From contig CANMOV010000001.1 of the NCBI GenBank assembly GCA_947499565.1, positions 1,054,001 through 1,118,000 on the forward strand: DNA of 64,000 nucleotides. The letters run 5' to 3'. The position numbers and the translations under genes were made by a program. The DNA is from an uncultured Croceitalea sp. GTDB lineage: Bacteria > Bacteroidota > Bacteroidia > Flavobacteriales > Flavobacteriaceae. Below, piece after piece: positions 50,997 to 60,562 of this stretch. Positions within the stretch are counted from its first letter, which is position 1. Every line of letters begins with the position of its first letter. Below the pieces are notes generated by a model that was given only the letters and a program-made list of their open reading frames with translations, searched no databases and was not told the origin of the DNA.

Positions 50997-52097
50997 TTAC
51001 TTCTGTAGTTTTAAATTTTCCCAAAGCTCAGGAGAAGCTTGCAAGTACCTAGGATTCCTTATTTCTTCCTTCCACCTTTTAGAAAGGTATTCACTTTCTT
51101 GAATTCGAGAATCAACTTTTTGAAATACTGGATTATTTGTCCACATGGGTTGCGAAGACCAATCTGCATTGATATAGGAAAAGGCTCTTATAACGTCTTT
51201 ATTAGTACTTAAAGTTGCAATAAAACCCTTAAACCATTGTTCCCAAACTCGTTTTGCTATTTCTTCATCTGAGAGGTCAGCATTAAAAAAAAGCCCACCT
51301 TGTTCCAGAACAGGCGTAGCCTCAGCAATAAAAACTGGCTTATTATGTCTTCGCGCAAAAGTGAGCATCTCCTGGTCTGGATTCCCAAAATAAGAATAGG
51401 CACACCAATCTACCAATTCATCTCCTGGGTACCATTCTTCTAATACCTCTTGATTAGAACCTGTTCCTTTGGATTGCCATACAAAAGCCACATTAGTCAC
51501 TTGCATTTCCTTAAAAATGGTGTGAATCCGTTTCCAAGCTTCCAAATAGTATTTTTTATTGTAGTGGTTCCAATCCCAACCATCAAACTCATAACCTACT
51601 CGAAGAAAAATAGGACGTTTGCTGTCCTTAATCCATTGTGCTAGCTCTATTATTAGCTTATCATATTCCCCTTTAGCTATTTTCTTTTCATTATCAACCA
51701 TAGATAATCCTACAGCTATCATACTATTGTTAAAATTATCATTTTCTAGATAGCACTGTCCGCAAGTATCTCCTGCTCCCCAATTTACAGTAGTCTTAAT
51801 TCCATCATTACCTTTAAAATAATGACCATAAGATTCCCCTCCTTTTGCGAGCCCTGTGTAAATGGTAATGCCCGCTGGAATTTTAAAATAATCGCAATAT
51901 CCATTTGAATAATCATCTAACCCTCCTACAGCAGCCATATCTTGTCCAATAAAGACAAGACAATTGCCATCTTTGGGTTCAAATTTGGTGCGAGAATTAC
52001 CAAATCCACTTGAATTAACTGGCAAACTAGTTTTTACCGCTGTACAGCTAAAAACAAAAATAAGACTGCAATAATATATAAAGCTTTTACTTTTCAT
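50997..52097 (-). CDS. GH26-like glycoside hydrolase lipoprotein
   Basis: A 366-residue lipoprotein (Cys18 in VFSC). A TIM-barrel of the GH26 mannanase type is suggested by RPIFLRVGYEFDGWDWNHYNKKYYLEAWKRIHTIF, where Glu in VGYEFDG is the expected acid/base, and by HNKPVFIAEATPVLEQGG, where Glu in IAEATP is the expected nucleophile. WCAYSYFGNPDQEML fits the strand before the nucleophile. It should act on beta-mannan or a related glycan outside the cell. No SusC/SusD pair is near, so it is not in a visible polysaccharide-utilisation locus. Confidence 0.82.
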   Translation of the reverse strand: MKSKSFIYYCSLIFVFSCTAVKTSLPVNSSGFGNSRTKFEPKDGNCLVFIGQDMAAVGGLDDYSNGYCDYFKIPAGITIYTGLAKGGESYGHYFKGNDGIKTTVNWGAGDTCGQCYLENDNFNNSMIAVGLSMVDNEKKIAKGEYDKLIIELAQWIKDSKRPIFLRVGYEFDGWDWNHYNKKYYLEAWKRIHTIFKEMQVTNVAFVWQSKGTGSNQEVLEEWYPGDELVDWCAYSYFGNPDQEMLTFARRHNKPVFIAEATPVLEQGGLFFNADLSDEEIAKRVWEQWFKGFIATLSTNKDVIRAFSYINADWSSQPMWTNNPVFQKVDSRIQESEYLSKRWKEEIRNPRYLQASPELWENLKLQK

Positions 52098-52183
52098 TTA
52101 GGAAACCTAATACCCAACCAAGGTAAGAATTCCTAATTCAAAATATAAGAAGTGAACTTTTCAGAGCTTTCAAAAAAACTTGC

Positions 52184-52714
52184 CTAATTTTTAGCTTTTA
52201 GCAAGCTACCTAATCCACTACCAACTTTGTAAAAAAGAAAAAAGAGTAAACATATTAGACTTCCAAAACCTATAGGAATAATAGCGCCAAAAGTAAAAGA
52301 AGAACCTAATACCCAGCCCAATAAATATTCTGCTTTATATAGGGGTTTAAAAAAAGCTAGGATAAATAACGCGCCCATGATATAGTCTATAACATCAATT
52401 TCGTTCATAAAACAAATAGATATGGAGATTGCTATTAAAGCAGATGCTAAAAATGATAAAACCACTTGTTGTACGTTTTCTTTGCTATTGGGACTATCTA
52501 TTCTTTTATGCATCCGATATAATAAGAAATACGTAAAAAAGGGAAGCACAATTCCTCCTAACCAATTAGGAATACCAGGCATGTTTGCATCATGAAACAA
52601 GTAATGGGTTGGAATACCGCCATGGAAATAATCCCAGGCTATATGACCCCATATTAAAAGTGTCACTATTGTAGTAATAAGTAAACGGCGATTTTGACCT
52701 AGTTTGTAGCTCAT
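52184..52714 (-). CDS. Membrane protein of unknown function with about five helices
   Basis: A 176-residue protein with hydrophobic segments near residues 10-28, 52-66, 82-104, 108-124 and 132-165. A loop after the first helix contains WGHIAWDYFHGGIPTHYLFHDANMPGIPNWLGG, with several His and Asp. I do not recognise the family. It lies 86 bases upstream of the GH26-like gene on the same strand and could be co-transcribed. It is divergent from the sortilin-type gene with 154 bases between. Confidence 0.75.
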   Translation of the reverse strand: MSYKLGQNRRLLITTIVTLLIWGHIAWDYFHGGIPTHYLFHDANMPGIPNWLGGIVLPFFTYFLLYRMHKRIDSPNSKENVQQVVLSFLASALIAISISICFMNEIDVIDYIMGALFILAFFKPLYKAEYLLGWVLGSSFTFGAIIPIGFGSLICLLFFLFYKVGSGLGSLLKAKN

Positions 52715-52836
52715 GATTCTTTGGTTTTGATTGATTTGGTATAGTAGACGCTAACTTTCCTTTTTCGTTACCAATTCTCTTCAAAAACATTAATTCCTAT
52801 TAACACCTTTTTAAGAAAACGCACATCCCTTTTCTT

Positions 52837-52858
52837 TATCTTTAGGCGACTAATTAAC
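52837..52858 (+). promoter_or_regulatory. Promoter/leader block shared with 44118-44139 (copy 2)
   Basis: TATCTTTAGGCGACTAATTAAC, 21 of 22 bases equal to the block before the propeller-amidohydrolase gene. The similarity continues through the signal-peptide codons of both genes. It ends ten bases before the ATG at 52869. Confidence 0.7.
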
Positions 52859-52868
52859 TTTCCAACAA

Positions 52869-55800
52869 ATGAAGAATTTATTTACGCTATTGATGCTTTT
52901 AGCATCAACATCCTTTTTTGCTCAAGAATTTACCATGGACCTTGTCCAAGACCTAAAACCCAGGAATATTGGCCCTGGTGGAATGAGTGGTCGTGTTACT
53001 GCCATTGATGTGGTAACAGATAATCCAGATGTTATGTATGTAGGGACCGCTTCCGGTGGTCTATGGAAATCTACTTCTGGGGGTATAAAATGGGAGCCCA
53101 TGTTTGATAAGGAGTTAACAGCTTCTATTGGAGCAGTTGCCATACAACAATCTAATCCTTCCGTAATTTGGGTTGGTACGGGTGAAGGCAACCCAAGAAA
53201 CAGTTTAAATGGTGGTTTTGGGGTGTATAAATCCCTAGATGGTGGTAAAACATGGAAAGCAATGGGCTTAGAAAAAACTAGGCACATCCACCGCGTTGTT
53301 ATAGACCCTACAGACCCGAATACAGTTTATGTGGGTGCCATTGGTTCCCCATGGGGTGTTCATCCAGAGCGCGGCGTATACAAAACAACTGATGGTGGCG
53401 TTACTTGGAATAAAATTCTTTTTGTAAATAATAAAACTGGGGTAGCAGATTTAGTCATGGACCCTAGTAATCCAAATAAATTAATTGCTGCCATGTGGGA
53501 ACATAAACGTGACCCCTGGTTCTTTAAATCTGGTGGTGAAGGTAGTGGCTTGCACATGACCCATGATGGTGGTAAAACATGGAAAAAACTTTCTGATGAA
53601 GATGGTTTACCTAAAGGTGAGCTAGGGCGGATAGGTATCACCATTGCTAAAAACAAACCAAATATTGTGTATGCATTGGTGGAAGCAAAAAAGAATGCAC
53701 TTTACAAATCCGAAGATGGCGGTTTTAAATGGAAAAAAATTAATGATAAGAATGATATTGGTAATAGACCTTTTTACTATTCCGATATTCATGTAGACCC
53801 AGAAAATGAGAATAGATTGTTTTCTGTATTTACCTATGTTAATGTATCTGAAGATGGTGGTAAAAATTTCTCACAGCTTATGCCAGCTTATGGCGTGGAC
53901 AATGGTGTGCACCCAGATCACCATGCATGGTGGATTCATCCAGATAATGGGCAATTTATGATAGACGGAAATGATGGAGGTATGAATATTACCAAAGATG
54001 GAGGTAAAACGTGGCGTTTTATTGGAAACCTGCCTGTTGCACAGTTCTATCATATTAATGTTGACAATGAATATCCGTACAATGTGTATGGTGGTATGCA
54101 GGACAATGGTTCTTGGAGAGGGCCAGCTTATGTTTGGAGAGCTCAGGGCATTCGAAATAGCTACTGGCAAGAAATTGCCTTTGGAGATGGTTTTGATGTG
54201 GTACCGGATTTAGATGATAATCAGTTCGGATATGCCATGAGTCAACAAGGTTTTGTATCTCGATACGATTGGAAAACAGGTAATAATTATATCGTACGTC
54301 CTACTCCACCGGATGCCGAAACTAAACTACGTTTTAACTGGAATGCTGGCATTGGTCAAGACCCCTATGATAATAGTACCGTTTATTTTGGAAGTCAGTT
54401 TGTACATAAGTCAACCAACAAAGGCTTAACTTGGGAGGTTATTTCTCCAGACTTAACTACTAATGACCCAGAGAAGCAAAAGCAAAGTGAAAGTGGTGGT
54501 TTAACCATGGATGCTACAGGTGCAGAAAACCATTGTACTATTTTGGTAATTGAACCTTCACCAATAGAAAAAGATATGCTTTGGGTTGGTACAGATGATG
54601 GTCGTGTTCATATTACGCAAAATGGTGGTTCTAACTGGGTAGATGTTACTAAAAACATTAAAGGGTTACCAGCAGGAAGTTGGATTCCTCAAATAAAAGC
54701 TTCAACAAAGAATAAAGGAGAAGCTTTATTAATTGCTAATGATTATAGAAGGTTTAATTATACGCCTTATGCTTATAGAACTAGGGATTATGGTAAAACA
54801 TGGAATAGAATTGTAGATGCTAATGATGTAGAAAGTTACACATTATCCATAGTTGAAGACCCTGTAAACTCAAACTTAGTATTCTTAGGTACGGATGATG
54901 GTTTACATATTTCCTTTGATGCCGGAAATAAATGGCAAAAATGGACCGAAGGTTTCCCAACAGTTTCTACTAAAGATTTAGTAATTCAACCAAGAGAGCA
55001 CGATTTAGTAATTGGGACATTTGGCCGCGCTGCCTGGGTGTTAGATGATATTCGCCCATTGCGTGCTTTGGCTTCCAATAAATCTATACTTAGTAAGGAT
55101 ATCAAACTTTTTGATAGCCCAATTGCTTACCAAGCAGCATATCAGCAACCAACAGGGAGTCGTTTTGGTGGTGATGCATTGTATAATGCCGAAAATAAAA
55201 AAGGTGGTGCAATGATTACCTATTACCTAAAAGAAGGTAAAAAGGATATGAAGAAAGATAAGAAAGATGATGAAAAGGATAAGAACGAAAAAGAAGAAAA
55301 TGAGAAAACAGATGATAAAAAAGAATTAACAGGTGTTCAGAAAAAGGATTCCGTTCAGTTTGATTTTTATGATGGGAATCGTTTGATCAGAACCTTGAAG
55401 TATAAAACTCCGGAAAAAGCTGGGTTCCACAGAATCTATTGGGGAATGGATGAAAAAGGTCCGGACAGACCAGCTCGTAAAATCAGTAAAAACAAACGAG
55501 AAAGGGGTGGAACAGATGTAAAACCAGGGAACTATAAAGTAAAAGTAAGCTTTGGTGAAACTTCGGATTCTACTAGCCTTACTGTAAAAACAGACCCAAG
55601 ATTAAATGTTTCTTTGGCTTCAGTAAATGAAATTTACGAGCATAGTAAAAAACTAGAAGGCTATACGCAGAAAGCTGCAGATGCTGTAAAACAACTAGTT
55701 GAAAGCAAAGATTTAGCAAATAAGTATTCTAAAGAAATGAAAACTTTAGATAAGGATAAGTACAAAGACCAAATTAAAGCATCAAAAGACATTGTTAAAG

Positions 55801-56099
55801 CAATTGACTCTGTTGTCGCTTTATATATTGGCAAAGAAGATAAAAGACAAGGTATAACACGTAATCCTGAAATTAATGTAATGCGGCGTATTGGCAATGC
55901 TAGTTTTTATGTTGCAACTCGAAAATCTGGATTAACTAAAACTGAAAAAGACCTTATAAAATATGCAGAAGATGATTTAAAATCAGCTTTGGACAAAACG
56001 AACTCCTTTTTTACTGAAAAATGGAAAGCCTATCGTGAGTCGATAGAAGCATTGGATTTATCTCCTTTTAAGGAGACTCAACAATTTAATCTTAACTAA
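52869..56099 (+). CDS. Secreted sortilin/BNR-type double propeller protein
   Basis: A 1076-residue exported protein (signal peptide ending FFAQ, residue 19). Residues 30-750 contain many Asp-box blades, such as YKSLDGGKTWKAMGL, YKTTDGGVTWNKILF, HMTHDGGKTWKKLSD, NITKDGGKTWRFIGN and ITQNGGSNWVDVTK, the pattern of VPS10/sortilin-like and xyloglucanase-type propellers. Near residues 788-830 lies a run of almost only Lys, Asp, Glu and Asn. The remaining 250 residues have a FlgD/Ig-like strand part (GNYKVKVSFGETSDSTSLTVKTDPR) and a helical end. No catalytic site is recognised. It is followed after two bases by an S9 peptidase, so the two probably act together on exported peptides. Confidence 0.88.
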   Translation: MKNLFTLLMLLASTSFFAQEFTMDLVQDLKPRNIGPGGMSGRVTAIDVVTDNPDVMYVGTASGGLWKSTSGGIKWEPMFDKELTASIGAVAIQQSNPSVIWVGTGEGNPRNSLNGGFGVYKSLDGGKTWKAMGLEKTRHIHRVVIDPTDPNTVYVGAIGSPWGVHPERGVYKTTDGGVTWNKILFVNNKTGVADLVMDPSNPNKLIAAMWEHKRDPWFFKSGGEGSGLHMTHDGGKTWKKLSDEDGLPKGELGRIGITIAKNKPNIVYALVEAKKNALYKSEDGGFKWKKINDKNDIGNRPFYYSDIHVDPENENRLFSVFTYVNVSEDGGKNFSQLMPAYGVDNGVHPDHHAWWIHPDNGQFMIDGNDGGMNITKDGGKTWRFIGNLPVAQFYHINVDNEYPYNVYGGMQDNGSWRGPAYVWRAQGIRNSYWQEIAFGDGFDVVPDLDDNQFGYAMSQQGFVSRYDWKTGNNYIVRPTPPDAETKLRFNWNAGIGQDPYDNSTVYFGSQFVHKSTNKGLTWEVISPDLTTNDPEKQKQSESGGLTMDATGAENHCTILVIEPSPIEKDMLWVGTDDGRVHITQNGGSNWVDVTKNIKGLPAGSWIPQIKASTKNKGEALLIANDYRRFNYTPYAYRTRDYGKTWNRIVDANDVESYTLSIVEDPVNSNLVFLGTDDGLHISFDAGNKWQKWTEGFPTVSTKDLVIQPREHDLVIGTFGRAAWVLDDIRPLRALASNKSILSKDIKLFDSPIAYQAAYQQPTGSRFGGDALYNAENKKGGAMITYYLKEGKKDMKKDKKDDEKDKNEKEENEKTDDKKELTGVQKKDSVQFDFYDGNRLIRTLKYKTPEKAGFHRIYWGMDEKGPDRPARKISKNKRERGGTDVKPGNYKVKVSFGETSDSTSLTVKTDPRLNVSLASVNEIYEHSKKLEGYTQKAADAVKQLVESKDLANKYSKEMKTLDKDKYKDQIKASKDIVKAIDSVVALYIGKEDKRQGITRNPEINVMRRIGNASFYVATRKSGLTKTEKDLIKYAEDDLKSALDKTNSFFTEKWKAYRESIEALDLSPFKETQQFNLN

Positions 56100-56101
56100 A
56101 A

Positions 56102-58024
56102 ATGAAAAAAATATTAGTAGTTGTGCTTGCAGTGAGTTTTTTTTGGAGCTGTAAGGAGGAAAAAACTGCACCTTCGGTGGCAGATACCATGAAAACGTAT
56201 ACCATTGCTCAAATGATGGACAACGAATCTATAGGTGGAGGGAGTTTTTCTCCTGACAAATCAAAATTGTTGATTTCGAGTAACCGTTCTGGGATTTATA
56301 ATATGTATACTGTTGCAACTGATGATGGTGAAATTATGCCAATTACCCAATCGGACAGTTCTTCAGTGTTTGCTATCTCTTATTTTCCAAACGATGAACG
56401 CATGCTTTTCCGCATGGATGGTAACGGAGATGAGATTTATCACATCTATTTAAGAGAGAAAGATGGGAGTCATAAAGATTTAACTCCTTTTGAAGGTTCA
56501 AGAGCAAATTTTTCAGGTTGGACAGATGATAAAAAAAGTTTTTTGTTTTCCTCAAATAAAAGAGATCCTAGATTTTCAGATTTGTATGAGATGGACTTGG
56601 AAACCTTTACTCCAAAAATGCTATATGAAAATGATGAAGGATATTTTGTAGGCGGACTATCCAAAGACAAAAAATATTTATCTCTTATAAAGCCAATCAA
56701 CACCAATGATGCGGACTTATTTTTATACAATAGAGAGGATAAATCATTAACTCAAATCAATAAAAACCAAAGTGCAAATAGTCCCGAAGATTATTCGCCT
56801 GATGGTAGCTCTCTGTATTATACAACAGATGATGGTGGAGAGTTTGCTCAATTAATGAAATATAATATTGCTAATAAAACTAGTAAAAAAGTACTCGCTA
56901 AAGATTGGGATATTATGGGGAGCTATTTCACGGAAACAGGAAAATATAGAGTAACCTATATCAATGAAGACGCTAAAAATACTATAGAAGTTATGGATGT
57001 TGCGTCTGGTGAAAATATTGACCTTCCCTCTTTTGATAATATGGATATTACCAATGTTTCCTTTTCTAGGGACGAAAATTCAATGCGCTTTTATGCTGGT
57101 GGATCACATACACCTTCAAACTTATACATATATGACTTAGAAAATAAAGAGCAAACTAAACTCACGGATGTATTAAATGATGAAATTCAAGCACAAGACT
57201 TGGTTAATGCGGAGGTAATAAGATACCCTTCTTTTGACGGGTTAGAAATTCCTGCTATTTATTATAAACCGCATCAAGCATCAGCTGAAAATAAAGTACC
57301 TGCTTTAGTTTGGGTACATGGCGGTCCTGGAGGTCAGTCTAGACAAGGGTTTAGTTCTTTTATACAGTACATGGTAAACCATGGATATGCGGTTTTAGCA
57401 GTAAATAACCGAGGAAGTAGCGGTTATGGAAAAACCTTTTATCAAATGGATGATTTAAATCATGGAGATAAAGATTTAAAAGATTGCGTGGAAGGTAAAA
57501 ATTGGCTTGCTTCTCAGTCTGAAATTGATGCAGATAAAATAGGCATAATAGGTGGTTCGTATGGAGGTTATATGACAATGGCTGCATTAACGTATACACC
57601 AGAGGAATTTAATGTTGGAGTTAATCTATTTGGTGTTACGAATTGGATCCGTACTTTAAGAAGTATTCCACCATGGTGGGAGGCTCAAAAGGAAGCCCTA
57701 TATTTAGAATTAGGCGATCCAAATAGTGCAGATTCTGTTCGCTTAAGAAAGATCTCTCCTTTATTTCATACAGATAAAGTAACTAAGCCCCTAATTGTGC
57801 TGCAGGGCTCAAAAGATCCGAGAGTATTGCAAGTAGAATCAGATGAAATTGTAGCTGGGGTTCGAAAAAATGGTGTTCCTGTTGAGTATGTGTTGTTTGA
57901 TGATGAAGGTCATGGGTTTGTTAAAAAAGAGAATCAAATTACTGCTTATAGCAAAGTATTGGAGTTTTTGGATATTCATTTAAAAGGTGAAAAAGTAACT
58001 CCAATAAAAGATGGAGATATATAA
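56102..58024 (+). CDS. S9-family serine peptidase (prolyl oligopeptidase type), lipoprotein
   Basis: A 640-residue lipoprotein (Cys17 in FFWSC). A beta-propeller (about 30-370) covers a C-terminal alpha/beta-hydrolase domain. The catalytic triad is visible: Ser486 in GGSYGGYMTMAAL, Asp572 in LQGSKDPRVLQVES and His604 in DDEGHGFVKKEN. Such enzymes cut short peptides, often after proline, alanine or acyl-amino acids. The gene starts two bases after the sortilin-type gene and ends before a terminator. Confidence 0.94.
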   Translation: MKKILVVVLAVSFFWSCKEEKTAPSVADTMKTYTIAQMMDNESIGGGSFSPDKSKLLISSNRSGIYNMYTVATDDGEIMPITQSDSSSVFAISYFPNDERMLFRMDGNGDEIYHIYLREKDGSHKDLTPFEGSRANFSGWTDDKKSFLFSSNKRDPRFSDLYEMDLETFTPKMLYENDEGYFVGGLSKDKKYLSLIKPINTNDADLFLYNREDKSLTQINKNQSANSPEDYSPDGSSLYYTTDDGGEFAQLMKYNIANKTSKKVLAKDWDIMGSYFTETGKYRVTYINEDAKNTIEVMDVASGENIDLPSFDNMDITNVSFSRDENSMRFYAGGSHTPSNLYIYDLENKEQTKLTDVLNDEIQAQDLVNAEVIRYPSFDGLEIPAIYYKPHQASAENKVPALVWVHGGPGGQSRQGFSSFIQYMVNHGYAVLAVNNRGSSGYGKTFYQMDDLNHGDKDLKDCVEGKNWLASQSEIDADKIGIIGGSYGGYMTMAALTYTPEEFNVGVNLFGVTNWIRTLRSIPPWWEAQKEALYLELGDPNSADSVRLRKISPLFHTDKVTKPLIVLQGSKDPRVLQVESDEIVAGVRKNGVPVEYVLFDDEGHGFVKKENQITAYSKVLEFLDIHLKGEKVTPIKDGDI

Positions 58025-58047
58025 AATAAATAAATTGTAGTTTACTT

Positions 58048-58082
58048 ATCACCCTTCTTACTAAGTAAGCGGGGTGATTTAT
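58048..58082 (+). terminator. Probable terminator after the S9 peptidase gene
   Basis: ATCACCC pairs with GGGTGAT, and inside it CTTAC pairs with GTAAG around TAA; two unpaired or wobble positions separate the two stems. TTATTTAATA follows. The T-run is short, so the call is moderate. Confidence 0.6.
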
Positions 58083-58093
58083 TTAATATTTAT

Positions 58094-58792
58094 ATGAAGA
58101 AAATTTTAGTTTTATGCCTGTTAGCAAGCCTTTTTACAAACGCTCAACAGCCCGGAGAAGATAAGACAGGTATTTGGTATATGTATTTTGGTACTAATAA
58201 AATAGCCGAAAGATGGAGTATCCATACAGAAGCACAATTTAGATATTTTGAAACATCAGGCAATTTTAATCAATTGCTGCTTCGAACCGGTGCAAATTAC
58301 CATATCAATCCAAATGCTATTGCTACGTTGGGTTATGGTTATATTGATACGGACCCAACTTTTGCAGGTAGTCTTAGAGAGGCTAATGCCATTGAACACC
58401 GTATTTTTCAACAATTTATTTTAAAGAACAAGGTTTGGGAGTTTTTGTTTGAACACCGTTATCGCTTGGAACAACGTTTTATTTCTCAGAAAGATATCCT
58501 TAGTGACCCTGAAATAGATTTGGATAGAACGGAACATCGTGCCCGCTATCGTATTCAGGCTACATTGCCCTTAACAGATACTTTTTTCTTAAATTTTTAT
58601 GATGAATTGTTCATTAATTTACAAGACAACTTGTTTGGGCAAAATCGTTTGTATGGCGCATTGGGCATTCATATAACAGCTAATAGCAGTGTGCAACTAG
58701 GGTGGTTAAGAAATCAATTTTCAAATGCGGTTTTTGACAGATTACAGATAGGATTCTTTTTTAATCCCGACTTACGTAAAAAGTCTAAATAA
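58094..58792 (+). CDS. DUF2490-family outer-membrane protein
   Basis: A 232-residue exported protein (signal peptide ending FTNAQ, residue 18). The mature part alternates polar and hydrophobic residues in long beta-strands: TGIWYMYFGTNKIAERWSIHTEAQFRYF, LLLRTGANYHINPNAIATLGYGYI and VWEFLFEHRYRLEQRFI, ending SVQLGWLRNQFSNAVFDRLQIGFFFNP. This is the DUF2490 pattern, thought to form a small outer-membrane barrel. Function is unknown. The stop codon shares one base with the start of the next gene (TAATG), so translation is coupled. Confidence 0.88.
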   Translation: MKKILVLCLLASLFTNAQQPGEDKTGIWYMYFGTNKIAERWSIHTEAQFRYFETSGNFNQLLLRTGANYHINPNAIATLGYGYIDTDPTFAGSLREANAIEHRIFQQFILKNKVWEFLFEHRYRLEQRFISQKDILSDPEIDLDRTEHRARYRIQATLPLTDTFFLNFYDELFINLQDNLFGQNRLYGALGIHITANSSVQLGWLRNQFSNAVFDRLQIGFFFNPDLRKKSK

Positions 58793-60009
58793 TGAGTCTT
58801 CAAAAAATCACTTTCCAAAACAAGAACGGTCAATCCCTCGTAGGTCGTTTAGAACTACCAGTTGATAGACATCCGCATAATTATGTATTGTTTGCCCATT
58901 GTTTTACCTGCAATAAAAACTTGTTGGCAGTCAAAAACATAAGCAAATCTTTAACAGCAAATGGATTTGCTGTGCTACGTTTTGATTTTACAGGGTTAGG
59001 TGAAAGTGAAGGGGATTTTGCAGATACAAACTTCTCTGGAAATGTTGAAGATTTAATAGCCGCTGCAGACTTTTTAAAGGATAATTATACCGCTCCCACC
59101 CTATTGATAGGACATTCCCTTGGTGGCGCAGCAGTGGTATTTGCTGCTGGAGAAATTGCATCAGTACAAGCAGTAGTCACTGTTGGTGCTCCATCAAATC
59201 CAGTACACGTAAAACATTTATTTAAGAGTGGACTCGAAGCAATTAAAAAGGAAGGTGAAGCGGTAGTAAATCTTGGAGGGCGTGATTTTAAAATTAAGAA
59301 ACAGTTTGTTGATGACTTAGAGACTAAATCTTTGCCAGAAACCGCTAAAAATCTCAGAAAACCTTTACTCGTAATGCATTCGCCACAAGATGATACTGTT
59401 GGGATTAAAAATGCTGAGGAAATTTATGTTGCCGCACATCATCCCAAAAGCTTTATTTCCTTAGACGGTGCAGACCACTTGTTATCTAGAAAAGAAGATT
59501 CTACTTATGTTGGCGATGTGATTGCTGGATGGGCAAAACGATATTTAAATTGTGATATTCCTAAAAATAATTTAAAGACCAAACATCATGTAGCGGCTAG
59601 TTTAGACGCAGAAGACGGATTTACTACAAGACTTAAAGTTGGTAATCATTACATGACTGCCGATGAGCCTACTAGTTTTGGTGGTAATGATTTTGGACCA
59701 TCACCTTATGAATACGTTTCAGCTGGATTGTCTGCTTGTACAGTCATGACCATTCAAATGTATGCAAAGCGAAAAGGATGGTTAATTGAGAATGTAGAAG
59801 TACATACTTCTTATAGTAAATCTCACGCGCAAGATTGTGAAAATTGTGAGGACGCCGCTGCTAAAATTGACACTTTTGAGCGTGAAATAAAATTCACAGG
59901 AAATTTAGATGAAAAGCAAAAAGCAAGGGTAATGCAAATTGCTGATAAATGCCCAGTACACAAAACACTTCATAGCCAAACTCAGGTGATAACTAAGTTA
60001 ATTGAATAA
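58792..60009 (+). CDS. Alpha/beta hydrolase fused to an OsmC-type peroxidase domain
   Basis: A 405-residue cytoplasmic fusion. The N-terminal hydrolase (about 1-255) has HCFTCNKNLLA, GHSLGGAAVVFA with the nucleophile Ser, HSPQDDTV with the Asp and DGADHLLSR with the His. The C-terminal OsmC domain (about 270-405) has GPSPYEYVSAGLSACTVMTIQMYAKRKGW and ADKCPVHKTLHSQ, the two redox cysteines of OsmC/Ohr organic hydroperoxide reductases. This fusion is known in bacteria; a role in detoxifying lipid or organic peroxides is likely but not shown. Both ends share TAATG junctions with the neighbours. Confidence 0.93.
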   Translation: MSLQKITFQNKNGQSLVGRLELPVDRHPHNYVLFAHCFTCNKNLLAVKNISKSLTANGFAVLRFDFTGLGESEGDFADTNFSGNVEDLIAAADFLKDNYTAPTLLIGHSLGGAAVVFAAGEIASVQAVVTVGAPSNPVHVKHLFKSGLEAIKKEGEAVVNLGGRDFKIKKQFVDDLETKSLPETAKNLRKPLLVMHSPQDDTVGIKNAEEIYVAAHHPKSFISLDGADHLLSRKEDSTYVGDVIAGWAKRYLNCDIPKNNLKTKHHVAASLDAEDGFTTRLKVGNHYMTADEPTSFGGNDFGPSPYEYVSAGLSACTVMTIQMYAKRKGWLIENVEVHTSYSKSHAQDCENCEDAAAKIDTFEREIKFTGNLDEKQKARVMQIADKCPVHKTLHSQTQVITKLIE

Positions 60010-60494
60010 TGAAAAGTCCAGTTTTTGAAATTTCGATTACTGGAAGTTTTTATACACTTTTACTGCCAATAGCCATTATAAAACCATTCTTAGATAAAAA
60101 CATTAAGAGGGTAAAAGCAAAAGCCAGTTTTCAAGGTAAAGAACTTTCTTTTCATGGTGCCTTTCAGAAAAGAAATGATAACTATTACATGATGTTCGGT
60201 AAACGATACCAAAAAGAACTTGGTATTTTTCCTAATGATTATTTTCAATTACAATTTTTTGAAGATGACTCCAAATATGGAGTTGATGTACCCGAGGAAT
60301 TTGAGGCTGTCATGTATAGCGATTACGAAGCGCATCAAGTCTTTGAAACGCTTACTGATGGTAGAAAAAGAGGTCTTATCTATGCTATTGCGCGTTATAA
60401 GAATTCCCAAACAAGAATAGACAAAACGCTTTTACTTTGTGAAAACTTAAAGCGTGGCGTTCGTGACCCAAGAGAAATGCTAAAGTCTTTTTAA
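60009..60494 (+). CDS. DUF1905/YdeI-OmdA-type protein
   Basis: A 161-residue cytoplasmic protein. The N-terminal half fits a DUF1905 beta-barrel (VKAKASFQGKELSFHGAFQKRNDNYYMMFGKRYQKELGIFPNDYFQLQFFED). The C-terminal half has the OmdA/YdeI helical pattern, EAHQVFETLTDGRKRGLIYAIARYKNSQTRIDKTLLLCENLKRG. It is the second YdeI-type protein in the window, the other being at 41777-42349. It starts on the stop of the hydrolase-OsmC gene (TAATG) and closes the three-gene unit. Confidence 0.85.
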   Translation: MKSPVFEISITGSFYTLLLPIAIIKPFLDKNIKRVKAKASFQGKELSFHGAFQKRNDNYYMMFGKRYQKELGIFPNDYFQLQFFEDDSKYGVDVPEEFEAVMYSDYEAHQVFETLTDGRKRGLIYAIARYKNSQTRIDKTLLLCENLKRGVRDPREMLKSF

Positions 60495-60562
60495 AAAGTA
60501 AGAAAAACTATCCCTTTTCCTAGATTAACCTTTATATTGGAAGTCAAATTTAAAACTAGCTC

